From Helianthus annuus (lineage: Eukaryota > Streptophyta > Magnoliopsida > Asterales > Asteraceae), in NCBI RefSeq assembly GCF_002127325.2, contig NC_035449.2, positions 82,369,657 to 82,433,656 of the forward strand: DNA of 64,000 nt, written 5' to 3'. Position 1 is the stretch's first letter. Every line of letters begins with the position of its first letter. Positions 51,511-62,985 of the stretch are shown here, piece after piece. The notes beneath the pieces were generated by a model. The model made no database searches. It worked only from the letters and a program-made list of their open reading frames with translations, and was not told the DNA's origin. Position numbers and translations under genes: made by a program.

Positions 51511-52959
51511 GACTCCCCCCTCAGATGTTGATGAGTCTTAAGTGTCGAGTCTTCTCAATCTTCAGTCTTTATCAATCTTTCGGCTTCCTTCACTCTAACT
51601 TTCTTCAACTAAACTTTCAGGATCAAACTCCTAGCTCTTGCATCTTCAGACTCTCTTTCTCTAACAGACTCCCCCTCCACTTGTACTGGGATCGTAGTCT
51701 AGCTTTCACAGGTTCAGGTATCGTAACCTGACTCACCTGCATATTCTCTACCCAAAACATAAGTTTTCTAATGATAACTTGTAAAAACAATCTCACCATC
51801 TAATGAATCACTTGTAGAAATTTTACAATCAAAAATAATTTTACAATGTTAATCTTTGATGAACCACTTGAAGATATATCATTTTTATTTTCAAAAACAA
51901 CACACTCTCCCAAACCATCTGTTCATCATGTTTAGCACTCGGAATTTTGAAAATTAGCTCTCAAACACCAGTTGTCGAAAATCTTTTTGAATTTTTTCAA
52001 AAATTTATGCTAAAAGACACTAAAATCTTTTTGGATTTTTCAATGTAAAGAAACGAAATGCAGAGAAGAAATATTTACATACAATATTTTTGTGAGTTTG
52101 TGTAAGGGGATCATATCAGTTTATGAGACAAATCACCAACACCGTTAAGCTTGAATTCATTTTAAATTCTAAACAATTTACCTAGATTGTCAGTATACTG
52201 GTCCACTTAAATTTTCACACAAAGTTCAACTGATCCGAGATACGATATTAATCTCTTAAGCACTTAAACTTATCCGTGTGTCCCGCTACTTGAATATACT
52301 CCTGTATTCAGATCCCAATATTCAGTCTTACATGTGAGTATACCACAGATGATATCTGTAAGGGGTTAATTGCGAGGGCCGTGAGAGCTCAGGTCGATAC
52401 TTCCATATACACAGAGAGATGACGGCTTCGACTATTGGTGGGTCCCCTTTAGAGGATCTTTTGTTACAACTGCAGTGACTATCAATTTTATTGTTTCATC
52501 AACTTGCTGAGGGATGCGCTTATATTTCAAAGCTTTTTGCAGAAAGTATTATACGGGGACTAGGTCAGTATTTCCATACAGCAGAAGTCCCGGGATAACC
52601 CCAGATATCACTGAGCATAAAGACCTAGTATCTCAGAAAGAGGGATCTTTCAAACAAGATTTCAGGGGTTACCTATATATCCAAGAAGTTGTTACCCGCA
52701 AGATAAGCAAGTTTGAATTTTTACGGTTTATATCTCTTCACAATTTACTAAATGTGTAAAAATCTACTGACACATCCGCAGTAAGATTGTTTATCACTTT
52801 TAAACTTTCCAATTCTTTAGCATGTTGTGATAGTCCATTGATGTACTATCATTTCCTCTTTTTCACAACAAACTCATTTTTGGTTGTTATCATGTTTTTG
52901 TCTTTTTTCAAATTTTCTAATGTTTTTGGATTTTCAAAAAATTTCTGAAAATTTTCTAT
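51511..52959 (-). repeat. Element G array spacer 2
   Basis: 1449 bp, near-identical to spacer 1. An extra C near 51528 and a small deletion near 52598 are among the few differences. Confidence 0.9.
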
Positions 52960-53478
52960 TGTAGGATCGTGTCGCGACCTGAATGAGTCGGTCGGAAGAG
53001 CTCTAGTCCGTTTCAGAGGCGGAAACAGAGAAACGGATGTGAAAACAGCTTGAAATACACTTTAAACCTCTTGTATATTGAAAATAACAATGTTTACAAT
53101 CAGAGGATAAACCGGCAGCACCTCGGTATCACTTAGTCGTTTCGTTACAAATGACATAAACAACACACCTATTTATAGGCCACCGAGTCTCTCTTCAAAC
53201 GGTCATGACACCTTCAAACGGTATGCATGCTTCAAACGGACACGTCTTCAAACGAACACAACCATGTTCAAAGAGATACCCTTTCAAACTAAACATTCAA
53301 AAGTCAAATTCAAACCGAATTGTTTCTTGTTGTTTACTGTTGCAACGATGATTGACATATTATGATGATTTCATCTATTATGATGTCACCATTCAACATG
53401 ATGACATCATGCTTGATCAGATCCGCAACGCAACCCTGACTCGATATAAGACGAAGTCGACAGATGTATACACCAACA
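52960..53478 (-). repeat. Element G LTR 3
   Basis: 519 bp; shares the ATACACC variant with LTR 2. Confidence 0.93.
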
Positions 53479-54926
53479 GACTCCCCCTCAGATGTTGACG
53501 AGTCTTATGTGTCGAGTCTTCTCAATCTTCAGTCTTTATCAGTCTTTCGGCTTCCTTCACTCTAACTTTCTTCAACTAAACTTTCAGGATCAAACTCCTA
53601 GCTCTTGCATCTTTAGACTCTCTTTCTCTAACAGACTCCCCCTCAACTTGTACTGGGATCGTAGTCTGGCTTTCACAGGTTCAGGTATCGTAACCTGACT
53701 CACCTGCATATTCTCTACCCAAAACATAAGTTTTCTAATGATAACTTGTAAAAACAATCTCACCATCTAATGAATCACTTGCAGAAATTTTACAATCAAA
53801 AATGATTTTACAATGTTAATCTTTGATGAACCACTTGAAGATATATCATTTTTATTTTCAAAAACAACACACTCTCCCAAACCATCTGTTCATCATGTTT
53901 AGCACTCGGAATTTTGAAAATTAGCTCTCCAACACCAGTTGTCGAAAATCTTTTTGAATTTTTTCAAAAATTTATGCTAAAACACACTAAAATCTTTTTG
54001 GATTTTTCAATGTAAAGAAATGAAATGCAGAGAAGAAATATTTACATACAATATTTTTGTGAGTTTGTGTAAGGGGATCATATCAGTTTATGAGACAAAT
54101 CACCAATACCGTTAAGCTTGAATTCATTTTAAATTCTAAACAATTTACCTAGATTGTCAGTATACTGGTCCACTTAAATTTTCACACAAAGTTTAACTGA
54201 TCCGAGATACGATATTAATCTCTTAAGCACTTAAACTTATCTGTGTGTCCCACTACTTGAATATACTCCTGTATTCAGATCCCAATATTCAGTCTTAAAG
54301 GTGAGTATACCACAGATGATATCTGTAAGGGGTTAATTGCGAGGGCCGTGAGAGCTCAGGTCGCTACTTCCGTATACACAGAGAGATGACGGCTTCGACT
54401 ATTGGTGGGTCCCCTTTAGAGGATCTTTTGTTACAACAGCAGTGACTATCAATTTTATTGTTTCATCAACTTGCTGAGGGCTGCGCTTATATTTCAAAGC
54501 TTTTGAAGAAAGTATTATACGGGGACTAGGTCAGTATTTCCATACAGCAGAAGTCCCGGGATAATACCCCCGATATCACTGAGCATAAAGACCTAGTATC
54601 TTAGAAGGAGGGGTCTTTCAAACAAGATTTCAGGGGTTACCTATATATCCAAGAAGTTGTTACCCGCAAGATAAGCAAGTTTGAATTTTTACGGTTTATA
54701 TCTCTTTACAATTTACTAAATGTGTAAAAATCAACTGACACATCCGCAGTAAGATTGTTTATCTCTTTTAAACTTTTCAATTCTTTAGCATGTTGTGATA
54801 GTCCACTGATGTACTATTATTTCCTCTTTTTCACAACAAACTCATTTTTGGTTTTTATCATGTTTTTGTCTTTTTCAAATATTCTAATGTTTTTGGATTT
54901 TCAGAAAATTTCTGAAAATTTTCTAT
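53479..54926 (-). repeat. Element G array spacer 3
   Basis: 1448 bp copy of the same 3' region, ending at the same AGAAAATTTTCAG junction. Confidence 0.9.
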
Positions 54927-55443
54927 TGTATGATCGTGTCGCGACCTGAATGAGTCGGTCTGAAGAGCTCTAGTCCGTTTCAGAGGCGGAAACAGAGAAA
55001 CGGATGTGAAAACAGCTTGAGATACACTTTAAACCTCTTGTATATTGAAATAACAATGTTTACAATCAGAGGATAAACCGGCAGCACCTCGGTATCACTT
55101 AGTCCTTTCGTTACAAATGACATGAACAACACACCTATTTATAGGCCACCGAGTCTCTCTTCAAACAGTCATGACACCTTCAAACGGTATGCATGCTTCA
55201 AACGGACACGTCTTCAAATGGACACAACCATGTTCAAATGATACCCTTTCAAACTAAACACTCAAAAGTCAAATTCAAACCGAATTGTTTCTTGTTGTTT
55301 ACTGTTGCAACGATGATTGACATATTATGATGATGTCATCTATTATGATGTCATCATTCAACATGATGACATCATGCTTGATCAGATCCTCAACGCAACC
55401 CAGACTCGATATAAGACGAAGTCGACAGATGTATGCACCAACA
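54927..55443 (-). repeat. Element G LTR 4 (adjoins the unduplicated 3' region)
   Basis: 517 bp, starting TGTATGATCG (one change from TGTAGGATCG). Its inner side leads into the gag-bearing body. Confidence 0.93.
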
Positions 55444-57281
55444 GACTCCCCCTCAGATGTTGACGAGTCTTAAGTATCGAGTCTTCTCAATCTTCAGTCT
55501 TTATCAGTCTTTCGGCTTCCTTCACTCTAGCTTTCTTCAACTAAACTTTCAGGATCAAACTCCTAGCTCTTGCATCTTCAGACTCTCTTTCTCTAACAGA
55601 CTCCCCCTCAACTTGTACTGGGATCGTAGTCTGGCTTTCATAGGTTCAGGTATCGTAACCTGACTCACCTGCATATTCTCAACCCAAAACATAAGTTTTC
55701 TAATGATAACTTGTAAAGACAATCTCACCATCTAATGAATCACTTGCGAAATTTTACAATCAAAAAAAAATTTACAATATTAATCTTTGATGAACCACTT
55801 GAAGATATATCATTTTTATTTTCAAAAACAACACACTCTCCCAAACCATCTGTTCATCATGTTTTGCACTCGGAATTTTGAAAATTAGCTCTCCAACACC
55901 AGTTGTCGAAAATCTTTTTGATTTTTTTCAAAAAGTTATGCTAAAACACACTAAAATCTTTTTGGATTTTTCAATGTAAAGAAATGAAATGCAGAGAAGA
56001 AATATTTACATACAATATTTTTTTGAGTTTGTGTAAGAGGATCATATTAGTTTATGAGACAAATCACCAACACCGTTAAGCTTGAATTCATTTTAAATTC
56101 TAAACAATTTACCTAGATTGTCAGTATACTGTCCCACTACTTGAATATACTCCTGTATTCAGATCCTAATATTCAGTCTTACAGGTGAGTATACCACAGA
56201 TGATATCTGTAAGGGGTTAGTTGCGAGGGCCGTGAGAGCTCAGGTCGATACTTCCGTATACACAGAGAGATGACGGCTTCGACTATTGGTGGGTCCCCTT
56301 TAGAGGATCTTCTGTTATAACAGAAGTGACTATCAACTTTATTGTTTCATCAACTTGCTAAGGGTTGCGCTTATATTTCAAAGCTTTTGCAGAAAGTATT
56401 ATACGGGGACTAGGTCAGTATTTCCATACAGCAGAAGTCCCGGGATAATACCCCAGATATCACTGAGCATAAAGACCTGGTATCTCAGAAAGAGGGATCT
56501 TTCAATCAAGATTTCAGGGGTTACCTATATATCCAAGAAGTTGTTACCCGCAAGATAAGCAAGTTTGAATTTTTACGGTTTATATCCCTTCACAATTTAC
56601 TAAATTTGTAAAAATCTACTGACGCATCCGCAGTAAGATTGTTTATCACTTTTAAACTTTCCAATTCTTTAGCATGTTGTGATAGTCCACTGATGTACTA
56701 TCATTTCCTCTTTTTCACAACAAACTCATTTTTGGTTTTTATCATGTTTTTTCCTTTTTCAAATTTTCTAATGTTTTTGGATTTTCTGAAAGTTTCTACT
56801 CCCCCTAAAATGCAAACACATTAACGAAAATTGAAAACAAACTGTACAGAAACATGACAACCATATAAAATCGCATCAATTCGCCATTCACTTGGCATAA
56901 ACAATCAGAACTCACCCTATCAACAAACTATTTTCCCATTTAGATTTCAAAACACTTAAGTTTGTTTTAATCAAAATGGTTTTTTCGGAAAATAAGTTTG
57001 GTTGATTTTACCATTTGTAGGAATATCAATACTAAGTTCGGGGATGTGGTTCATCATCTTGTCTCCCAATCACTTGTAAGAAAATGCAAGTACAAATTAA
57101 TGTCCTTGATTTACCATATGCACAAGTTATGCACAATCAAATCTTCTAACCACTTGTAAACAAACATAAACAAACCTTTTTACCGTTTGCATGATTGACA
57201 TTACCGTAGTAAATTCCTCAAGAAAGATGCCGATACCTGCTCCTCGCTTACCAACCTGGGAGCTCCGGCAAGTCCGGTGTT
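55444..57281 (-). other. Element G conserved non-coding 3' region with internal polypurine tract
   Basis: From the gag stop (57282) to LTR 4. The stretch 55444-56797 is the source of the array spacer; compared with the other spacers it lacks about 90 bases near 56128. The internal polypurine tract TTTTAGGGGGAGT (minus, 56810-56798) lies exactly at the spacer boundary and is conserved in F at about 40987-41000. The block 56921-56980 is about 97% identical to F 40798-40857. Confidence 0.88.
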
Positions 57282-60200
57282 TTACTCAAACATAATGTCC
57301 ACCCAAGCCTCACCAGCCTTGGGTGACTTTGGAACACATCTGTCCCACCAACATTTTGATTTATAAAACTCTTTAGCACCCTTTACCTTCCTGTCTACCA
57401 TCTTCCCAAACATATGTTTGACTTTCCCGTTGAAAGCCTTCTCAACATCAAATTCTCCTTTATCAGTGAAGAATTGATTTGAGATCTCAACCTTTCCAAC
57501 TTTCTTCATCAAATTTTCCTTTGACAATGACGGAAAATTCTCATCATTCACCACTGGAATGGAATTCACAATCTTTTTATTAACCAATGACTCCTCTGAT
57601 TTTATGGAATCAGATTCATTGTCAGAATTACCCTCAGATTTAACAACCCATTTTTGTTTACTTAAATCACCTCTTCTTTTGTAAAACCTTTTTGAACTTT
57701 CTCCTTCCTCAGAAGTAGAATTTTCAAACTTTTTAACAATTTTTACAGGTTGTTCGTTCTTATCCACACAAGTCTTTTTCAAAACAGAGTTAGAAGAAAC
57801 TCCTTGTTTTTGGTAGCTGGTCTTGGGACAATTCCAAGCTATGTGTCCAACTTCCTGGCATTTGAAACAGGTTCTTCTGTCAACTCTTTGAGCAGATTTT
57901 CTCACATTCTTCTTCACTTAAGCAAGAAACTCTTGATTCGACTGTTTCCAGAAAGGTTTCTTCTGCTCATCTTCAGAACTCCCACCTGAAACAAATTTTG
58001 TTTTTGATTTATAAGTTTTCTGATTTTTATAATTTTTTTGTGAAATAAAACCAAGACCTTTCTTTTTGAGATTACCATTATTGTTTGGTTTCGATTGGAA
58101 ACTATAACCACAACCATAACCCATTTTCTTATTTACTCTTTGTTGAATCCTTGAAGTGTAAGGTTTAGGTTTTGCAGAAAGATTTAAATCTTTTATTTCA
58201 GAAATATTAATTTCTGTTAATTTGAAAACCTTTTTGATCATTTCAGTTTTAACACTTCTTATTGGGAATTCCTTATCAGAATATAATTTGTCTGAATCAT
58301 TCAACGTATATGCTACTTTGACTGATCCGTCATTCAAATTAGATTTTGATAACAGGAATTCTTTATTGAAAACCCTCTTAACCAGTGGACTCGGACTCTT
58401 CTCAGACGACTTCGAACTATCTGACTTAGACTCTGACTTTGACTCTTCATCCATATCCAACACCTGATCGACAACTTTCTTAACTAACTCGGACTCATGA
58501 TCAGTGTCAGACGCTGTGAATGTGACATCAATATTGTCTGGTAATTCATCAGTGATTTCAGACTTTAATTTGATGTTTAGAGCCTTGTCTACTTGTTCCT
58601 CATTTGGTTTCCTGGGGGAATAATTCTCAAAGATAGAAGGCGTACATCTGTTATACTTGACACTTTGTGTCTTACCAGTATCCTCTTCTTTTTCTTTCTT
58701 CTTGAAAGCTTCAAGACCTGCAACAGTAGGATAAACACGATCAATCAGATAATCACAAGTAGTATAACCCAACAACAATCGGTTAATCCTTTCACTCTCT
58801 ATTTTCTCAAGTTCCAACTCCTTCTTCAAGTTAGCACAATCTTCAATGTAATCATTTATAACACTCTGCTTTGTCATCAAAGTTGCACTCATTTTGTCAT
58901 TTGTTTTTTCGATTTCTGCATTTATCCTTTTCAGAGCATCAACTGTCCTGTTTTGAACATCATAGGACTCTTTAACATACTTCACATCAGACAGTAAATC
59001 TTTCTTCATTTTCTCTAACTCAGCAATCTTTTTGTCTTTCTCATTACAATCTTTGCAAGATTCTGAACATTTCTCACAAGGCTTAGTAACTTCTACCACC
59101 TTTTCAACTATCTTTTCGACTTCGACAGTCTTTTCTATTTCAACAATCTTTTCAACAATTTTCTCAACTTCCACAACTTTTTCAACTTCGACGATTTTCT
59201 CCACCACTTTCTCCACTTCAACAATCTTTTCTGTCGCATTCTCAGTAACTGCTTCAGCTTTTATTTCTCCAGCTTCTGTCTTCGCCTTGTCATCAGCGAG
59301 TAGCTTTGCTGCTTCCAGCTCCTTCTTCAAACGAGCAATCTTCTTCTGATTCGGCATCTCAACTTTATCTGCATAGAAAAAATTAAAACTATCAGGATCA
59401 ATGATTTTTCTACATTTGTTCAGATATTCTTCCTCGTCATCAGTATCAACATCGCTTTCAAGATCTGGAAATATTGGAACTCTTTTCTGACTAGCCTCAT
59501 CTTCACCCAAAATTCTGGTAACAAGAGCCACATCAGGTATAGTCCCACTAGGTATATACTTGTCCCAGCTAAAACCCTCTGCAACAAACTCATCACTTTG
59601 GTCCATTATCCCATAATAAGCTTTCCTATTAGCTTCGTCGATCATTTTCCCATGAGCTGTTTTCTGATCTTTTTGCTGAGGTTGTTGATCGATCTGATGA
59701 AATATTGATTTCTGATAATAATTGCTTTTATCTTGACTCCCAGTTGACTCTTGATTTTTACACTCTCGTTTAAAATGACCTTTTCCTTTACATCGGAAAC
59801 AGGTAACCTTTGATTTGTCAAAACCCAGTGGAGTGGTAGCCATTCCTCGAAACTCATCCCTGCCAGTAATCTGTTGAAATTTTTCAGCTCTTCTGCAAGC
59901 ACTAGCCAAACACCACTTCACATCCATTAACTCAAGTTCTTCAGCATCTATTTGGTCGTAATCTTCTTTTGTGAGCATCAGATTACCAATTCTTCATGCT
60001 ATCAAGCTTTCATACGACTCTAACATGGCGACAAGAGATGCCATATATTTCTTAGCCACTTCAGGAGAAAGATGTTGACCATTCTGGATGTTCAGGGTCA
60101 CATTGCACTGCAGATTTGTAGAATTTTGCTTCTGAGGGCTAGGTGTGTTGCTGTTTGGATCAAAGCTTGAGAATGATGAAGTGTATCCCCCACTTTGAGT

Positions 60201-61100
60201 TGTAGTGCTAGCATTTGGACTTGCAGAACCATCAGCACTAAAACCAGTTTGAACTTTTGGGCTAGAACTGGGAGTAGCCTCAAACTTGTTCCCACGATAG
60301 TACAAACTAATATCTTGTTTCGCATTTGGATTTGTCATGATAGCTGTCTTTTGAATATCTAGCTCCTGTTCTTCAATCTTCTGAATGAATTGTGCCAAAT
60401 TCATACTCTCGGACTTTCTCATGAGTTTCACAACCATCAGATAAGTTCCCCACTTGTGCTGTGGCAAAGCTTCAGCTAGCTTATCGACCCACTCATCATC
60501 TTCTTTCTGAATATCCAATCTTCCCATTTCCAGAACCAGATGACAGTATCTATCTATAGTCTGCTTGGTTGTTTCATGATCAAACGCAGTAAACATGTCA
60601 AACGATTTCTTCAATAATGCCTTTTTCTTTTTTATCATATCAGCACTCCCTCTGAATTTCTGAATCAAATCCTCCCAGATGGATCTAGCTGTTCCGTTAT
60701 GTTGAAATAACACAAAAATATCTTCTTAAACAGCTTGCTGAAGAATGCTAATCATCATCTTTTCACTTGTGTATTTCAACTTGTCAGCTTCTGTAAAATC
60801 ACTAAAACCCTTTTCAAGCCCACGTTCATTCTTTGGTCTCTCGTAGTCTTTCAGCAATGAACACCATGCATCAAATTTCTATGCCTGAACCCAGTTCTCA
60901 AATCGACTTTTCCATTCCTGAAAATCCTCAATGTACATCAGCTTCGGTGGTTTCTGATGAGTTCCTGTCTCATTCTCACTGTACACAGTTTCAGCAGCAG
61001 TAACTGGAGCAAATGGCGTGGCAAACGCATTGTAGAATTCCTCGTCCATGTTTTGAAAAATTTGAGATACTTCGGGAAACACCTTGTAAAATACCTCCAA
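57282..61100 (-). pseudogene. Element G Gag-like protein gene, four in-frame stops
   Basis: A single frame of 1273 codons from ATG 61100 with only four interruptions: TAG 60881-60879, TAA 60728-60726, TGA 59996-59994 and TAA 57920-57918. Order: N-terminal part with FQEWKSRFENWVQA, UBN2 capsid motifs (WEDLIQKFRGS, TIDRYCHLVLEMGRL, DKLAEALPQHKW, FIQKIEEQELDIQK), an S/T/N-rich linker, KWCLASACRRAEKFQQITGR, zinc knuckle CFRCKGKGHFKREC (about 59803-59762), an acidic part, a stretch of VEKIVEVEK repeats (59240-59090), a cysteine cluster CEKCSESCKDC, a long coiled coil, a Ser/Lys-rich part, a second knuckle CFKCQEVGHIAWNC (about 57870-57829) and the SPKAGEAWVDIMF end. There is no frameshift; all four stops fit CAA/CAG/CGA ancestry. 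It is much longer than usual Copia Gag (about 300-400 residues). Confidence 0.88.
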
Positions 61101-62453
61101 TCACCTGAATGAAAACAAAAACAACTAATCAGTTTAAACACTTATCAATTAACAGAATAAGACTGGTACTCGAACTGGTAAATATTTTATGCAGACTGAA
61201 GGTTGACACACTGTGCGAACTGCTATGACCCGGATCAAATTCAAACGACCCTTTCCACTGAACTTGTTAAACCACACAACCTTGAACGAGTTTGAATTTA
61301 AAACGTACTGAACCACCTCTTGTGAACTTGAATCAAATTCAAACTGTGTGACACAAAATTCACTTTCAAACTACCTTGACCCTTTCAAATGATTTTGCCA
61401 GCTGAAATCAAACCGTGTGAACTGATTGAATGGGCCGAAAAAATATTTGATTCAACTGGGCCACACAATAAGACTTTATCAATTAAAATTCAAACGATGT
61501 ACTTGGGCTGTAAACACTTAACACATTCAAACTGTGATTGGGCCGCTTTATTTAATGGATTTATCAATTCAAAACAAATTTGGTCAATAACACTTATACC
61601 AAATCAATTCTATTGAACCTAAAAAAAATCACATGCAAACTAATATGAGCTGACAACTTCAATGATGAAACAATCTCATTGGGCCGATACAATGTAGTGG
61701 GCTAACACTATGTCTGACTATTTTGAATCACAAAACACTATGATTGGACTGATTTTTGCAAGTGGACTGATAACATTTGACTATTGTTTGCACTAATTCA
61801 ACTTTTCGGTTTTGAACATTGTTTACAAAGGTGGCCGACAATTTCAAGTTTCAACACAAACCTATTGGACCTCAACCTACTGATCACATGCAATACAATC
61901 ACACAAAACAAATCTTGGGCTGCTACAAAAGTTATTTCTTAATTCTGATTGGGCTGCATTATGAATTCACATGCACTTTTAATTTTTTATGAATCGATAG
62001 TCTCTATCACATGCAAAGACTGACAAAATTGATAAGTTCGGTATAGTGGGCTGACACCAATTTCCAATGGACTGACAAACTTGTATAATGTTTCACACAC
62101 TCAATGCACCTTTCAAACAATGTTTTCAAACGGGACGGTCGATTTCAAACGGTGCTTGTCAAAAGAAAGGTCATTTTCAAACGGAATGGGATCAAATTCA
62201 AACTGAATGGGTCAGATACAAACGGAATGGCCTATGACGTCAGCATTTTTCGAACATTTTCAAACGGTATAGGTATTTTTTATCAGTTTTAAGTCGAATT
62301 ATGGTCTAAAACTTTCCAGGATTTGTTAGAACACTGTAATGTATGTAATACTTGAAATTTAGCCCATTTTATCCGTGAAAATTTTTCTGATTTATGAAAG
62401 AAGGTGTAGAAAATAGATTTTCAAGCTGAATATGGCAAGAACTCTTCCTCCTG
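61101..62453 (-). other. Element G leader
   Basis: About 1.35 kb between primer site and gag. AT-rich, with repeated CAAACGG/CAAACTG motifs on the plus strand (CCGTTTG on the sense strand), dense at 62115-62275 and echoing those in the LTR. Open frames 61389-61616 and 62104-62292 lie on the opposite strand and have no domain. No start signal beyond the gag ATG. Confidence 0.7.
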
Positions 62454-62465
62454 AGCTCTGATACC
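62453..62465 (-). promoter_or_regulatory. Primer-binding site of element G
   Basis: The minus strand reads TGGTATCAGAGCT starting two bases (AT) after the LTR end CCTACA. The two-base spacer matters for the array junction. Confidence 0.93.
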
Positions 62466-62467
62466 AA

Positions 62468-62985
62468 TTGTAGGATCGTGTCGCGACCTGAATGAGTCGT
62501 TCGGAAGAGCTCTAGTCCGTTTCAGAGGCGGAAACAGAGAAACGGATGTGAAAACAGCTTGAAATACACTTTAAACCTCTTGTATATTGAAATAACAATG
62601 TTTACAATCAGAGGATAAACCGGCAGCACCTCAGTATCACTTAGTGCTTTCGTTACAAATGACATAAACAACACACCTATTTATAGGCCACCGAGTCTCT
62701 CTTCAAACGGTCATGACACCTTTAAACGGTATGCATGCTTCAAACGGACATGTCTTCAAACGGACACAACCATGTTCAAACGATACCCTTTCAAACTAAA
62801 CACTCAAAAGTCAAATTCAAACCGAATTGTTTCTTGTCGTTTACTGTTGCAATGATGATTGACATATTATGATGATGTCATCTATTATGATGTCATCATT
62901 CAACATAATGACATCATGCTTGATCAGATCCGCAACGCAACCCAGACTCGATATAAGACGAAGTCGACAGATGTATGCACCAACA
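62468..62985 (-). repeat. Element G 5' LTR (LTR 5)
   Basis: 518 bp, TGTAGGATCG to ATGCACCAACA on the plus strand, flanked on the right by the second AGTTC (62986-62990). It is the only one of the five LTRs followed in sense direction by a primer site. Confidence 0.95.
62678..62685 (-). promoter_or_regulatory. Putative TATA box, element G 5' LTR
   Basis: The minus strand reads TATAAATA, shared by all five LTRs and by element F. Confidence 0.65.

Larger units (their letters stand above)
49027..62985 (-). mobile_element. Element G: gag-only Sirevirus-like element with five LTRs
   Basis: A 13,959-bp minus-strand insertion with a perfect 5-bp duplication. Minus-strand order: 5' LTR (62985-62468), primer site, leader, single gag-like gene (61100-57282), conserved non-coding part, internal polypurine tract (56810-56798), 3' region (56797-55444), LTR 4, then three more copies of 3' region plus LTR. 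The period is 1965, 1968 and 1967 bases. There is no pol. It is a sister family of element F: related LTR ends (TGTTGRTGCATA and TCCTACA), related Gag and near-identical 3' non-coding blocks. Confidence 0.9.

Noticed and set aside
49027..55443. Four evenly spaced similar blocks resembling independent LTR insertions or a giant satellite
   Set aside because: There are no target duplications around LTRs 2-4, spacing is constant, and the spacer equals the 3' region of the same element; it is one multi-LTR element.
58222..59349. Plus-strand ORFs opposite the G gag (58222-58467, 58593-58997, 59032-59349)
   Set aside because: Antisense shadows of the long minus-strand Gag frame; the S/T/F-rich repeats mirror the VEK repeats.
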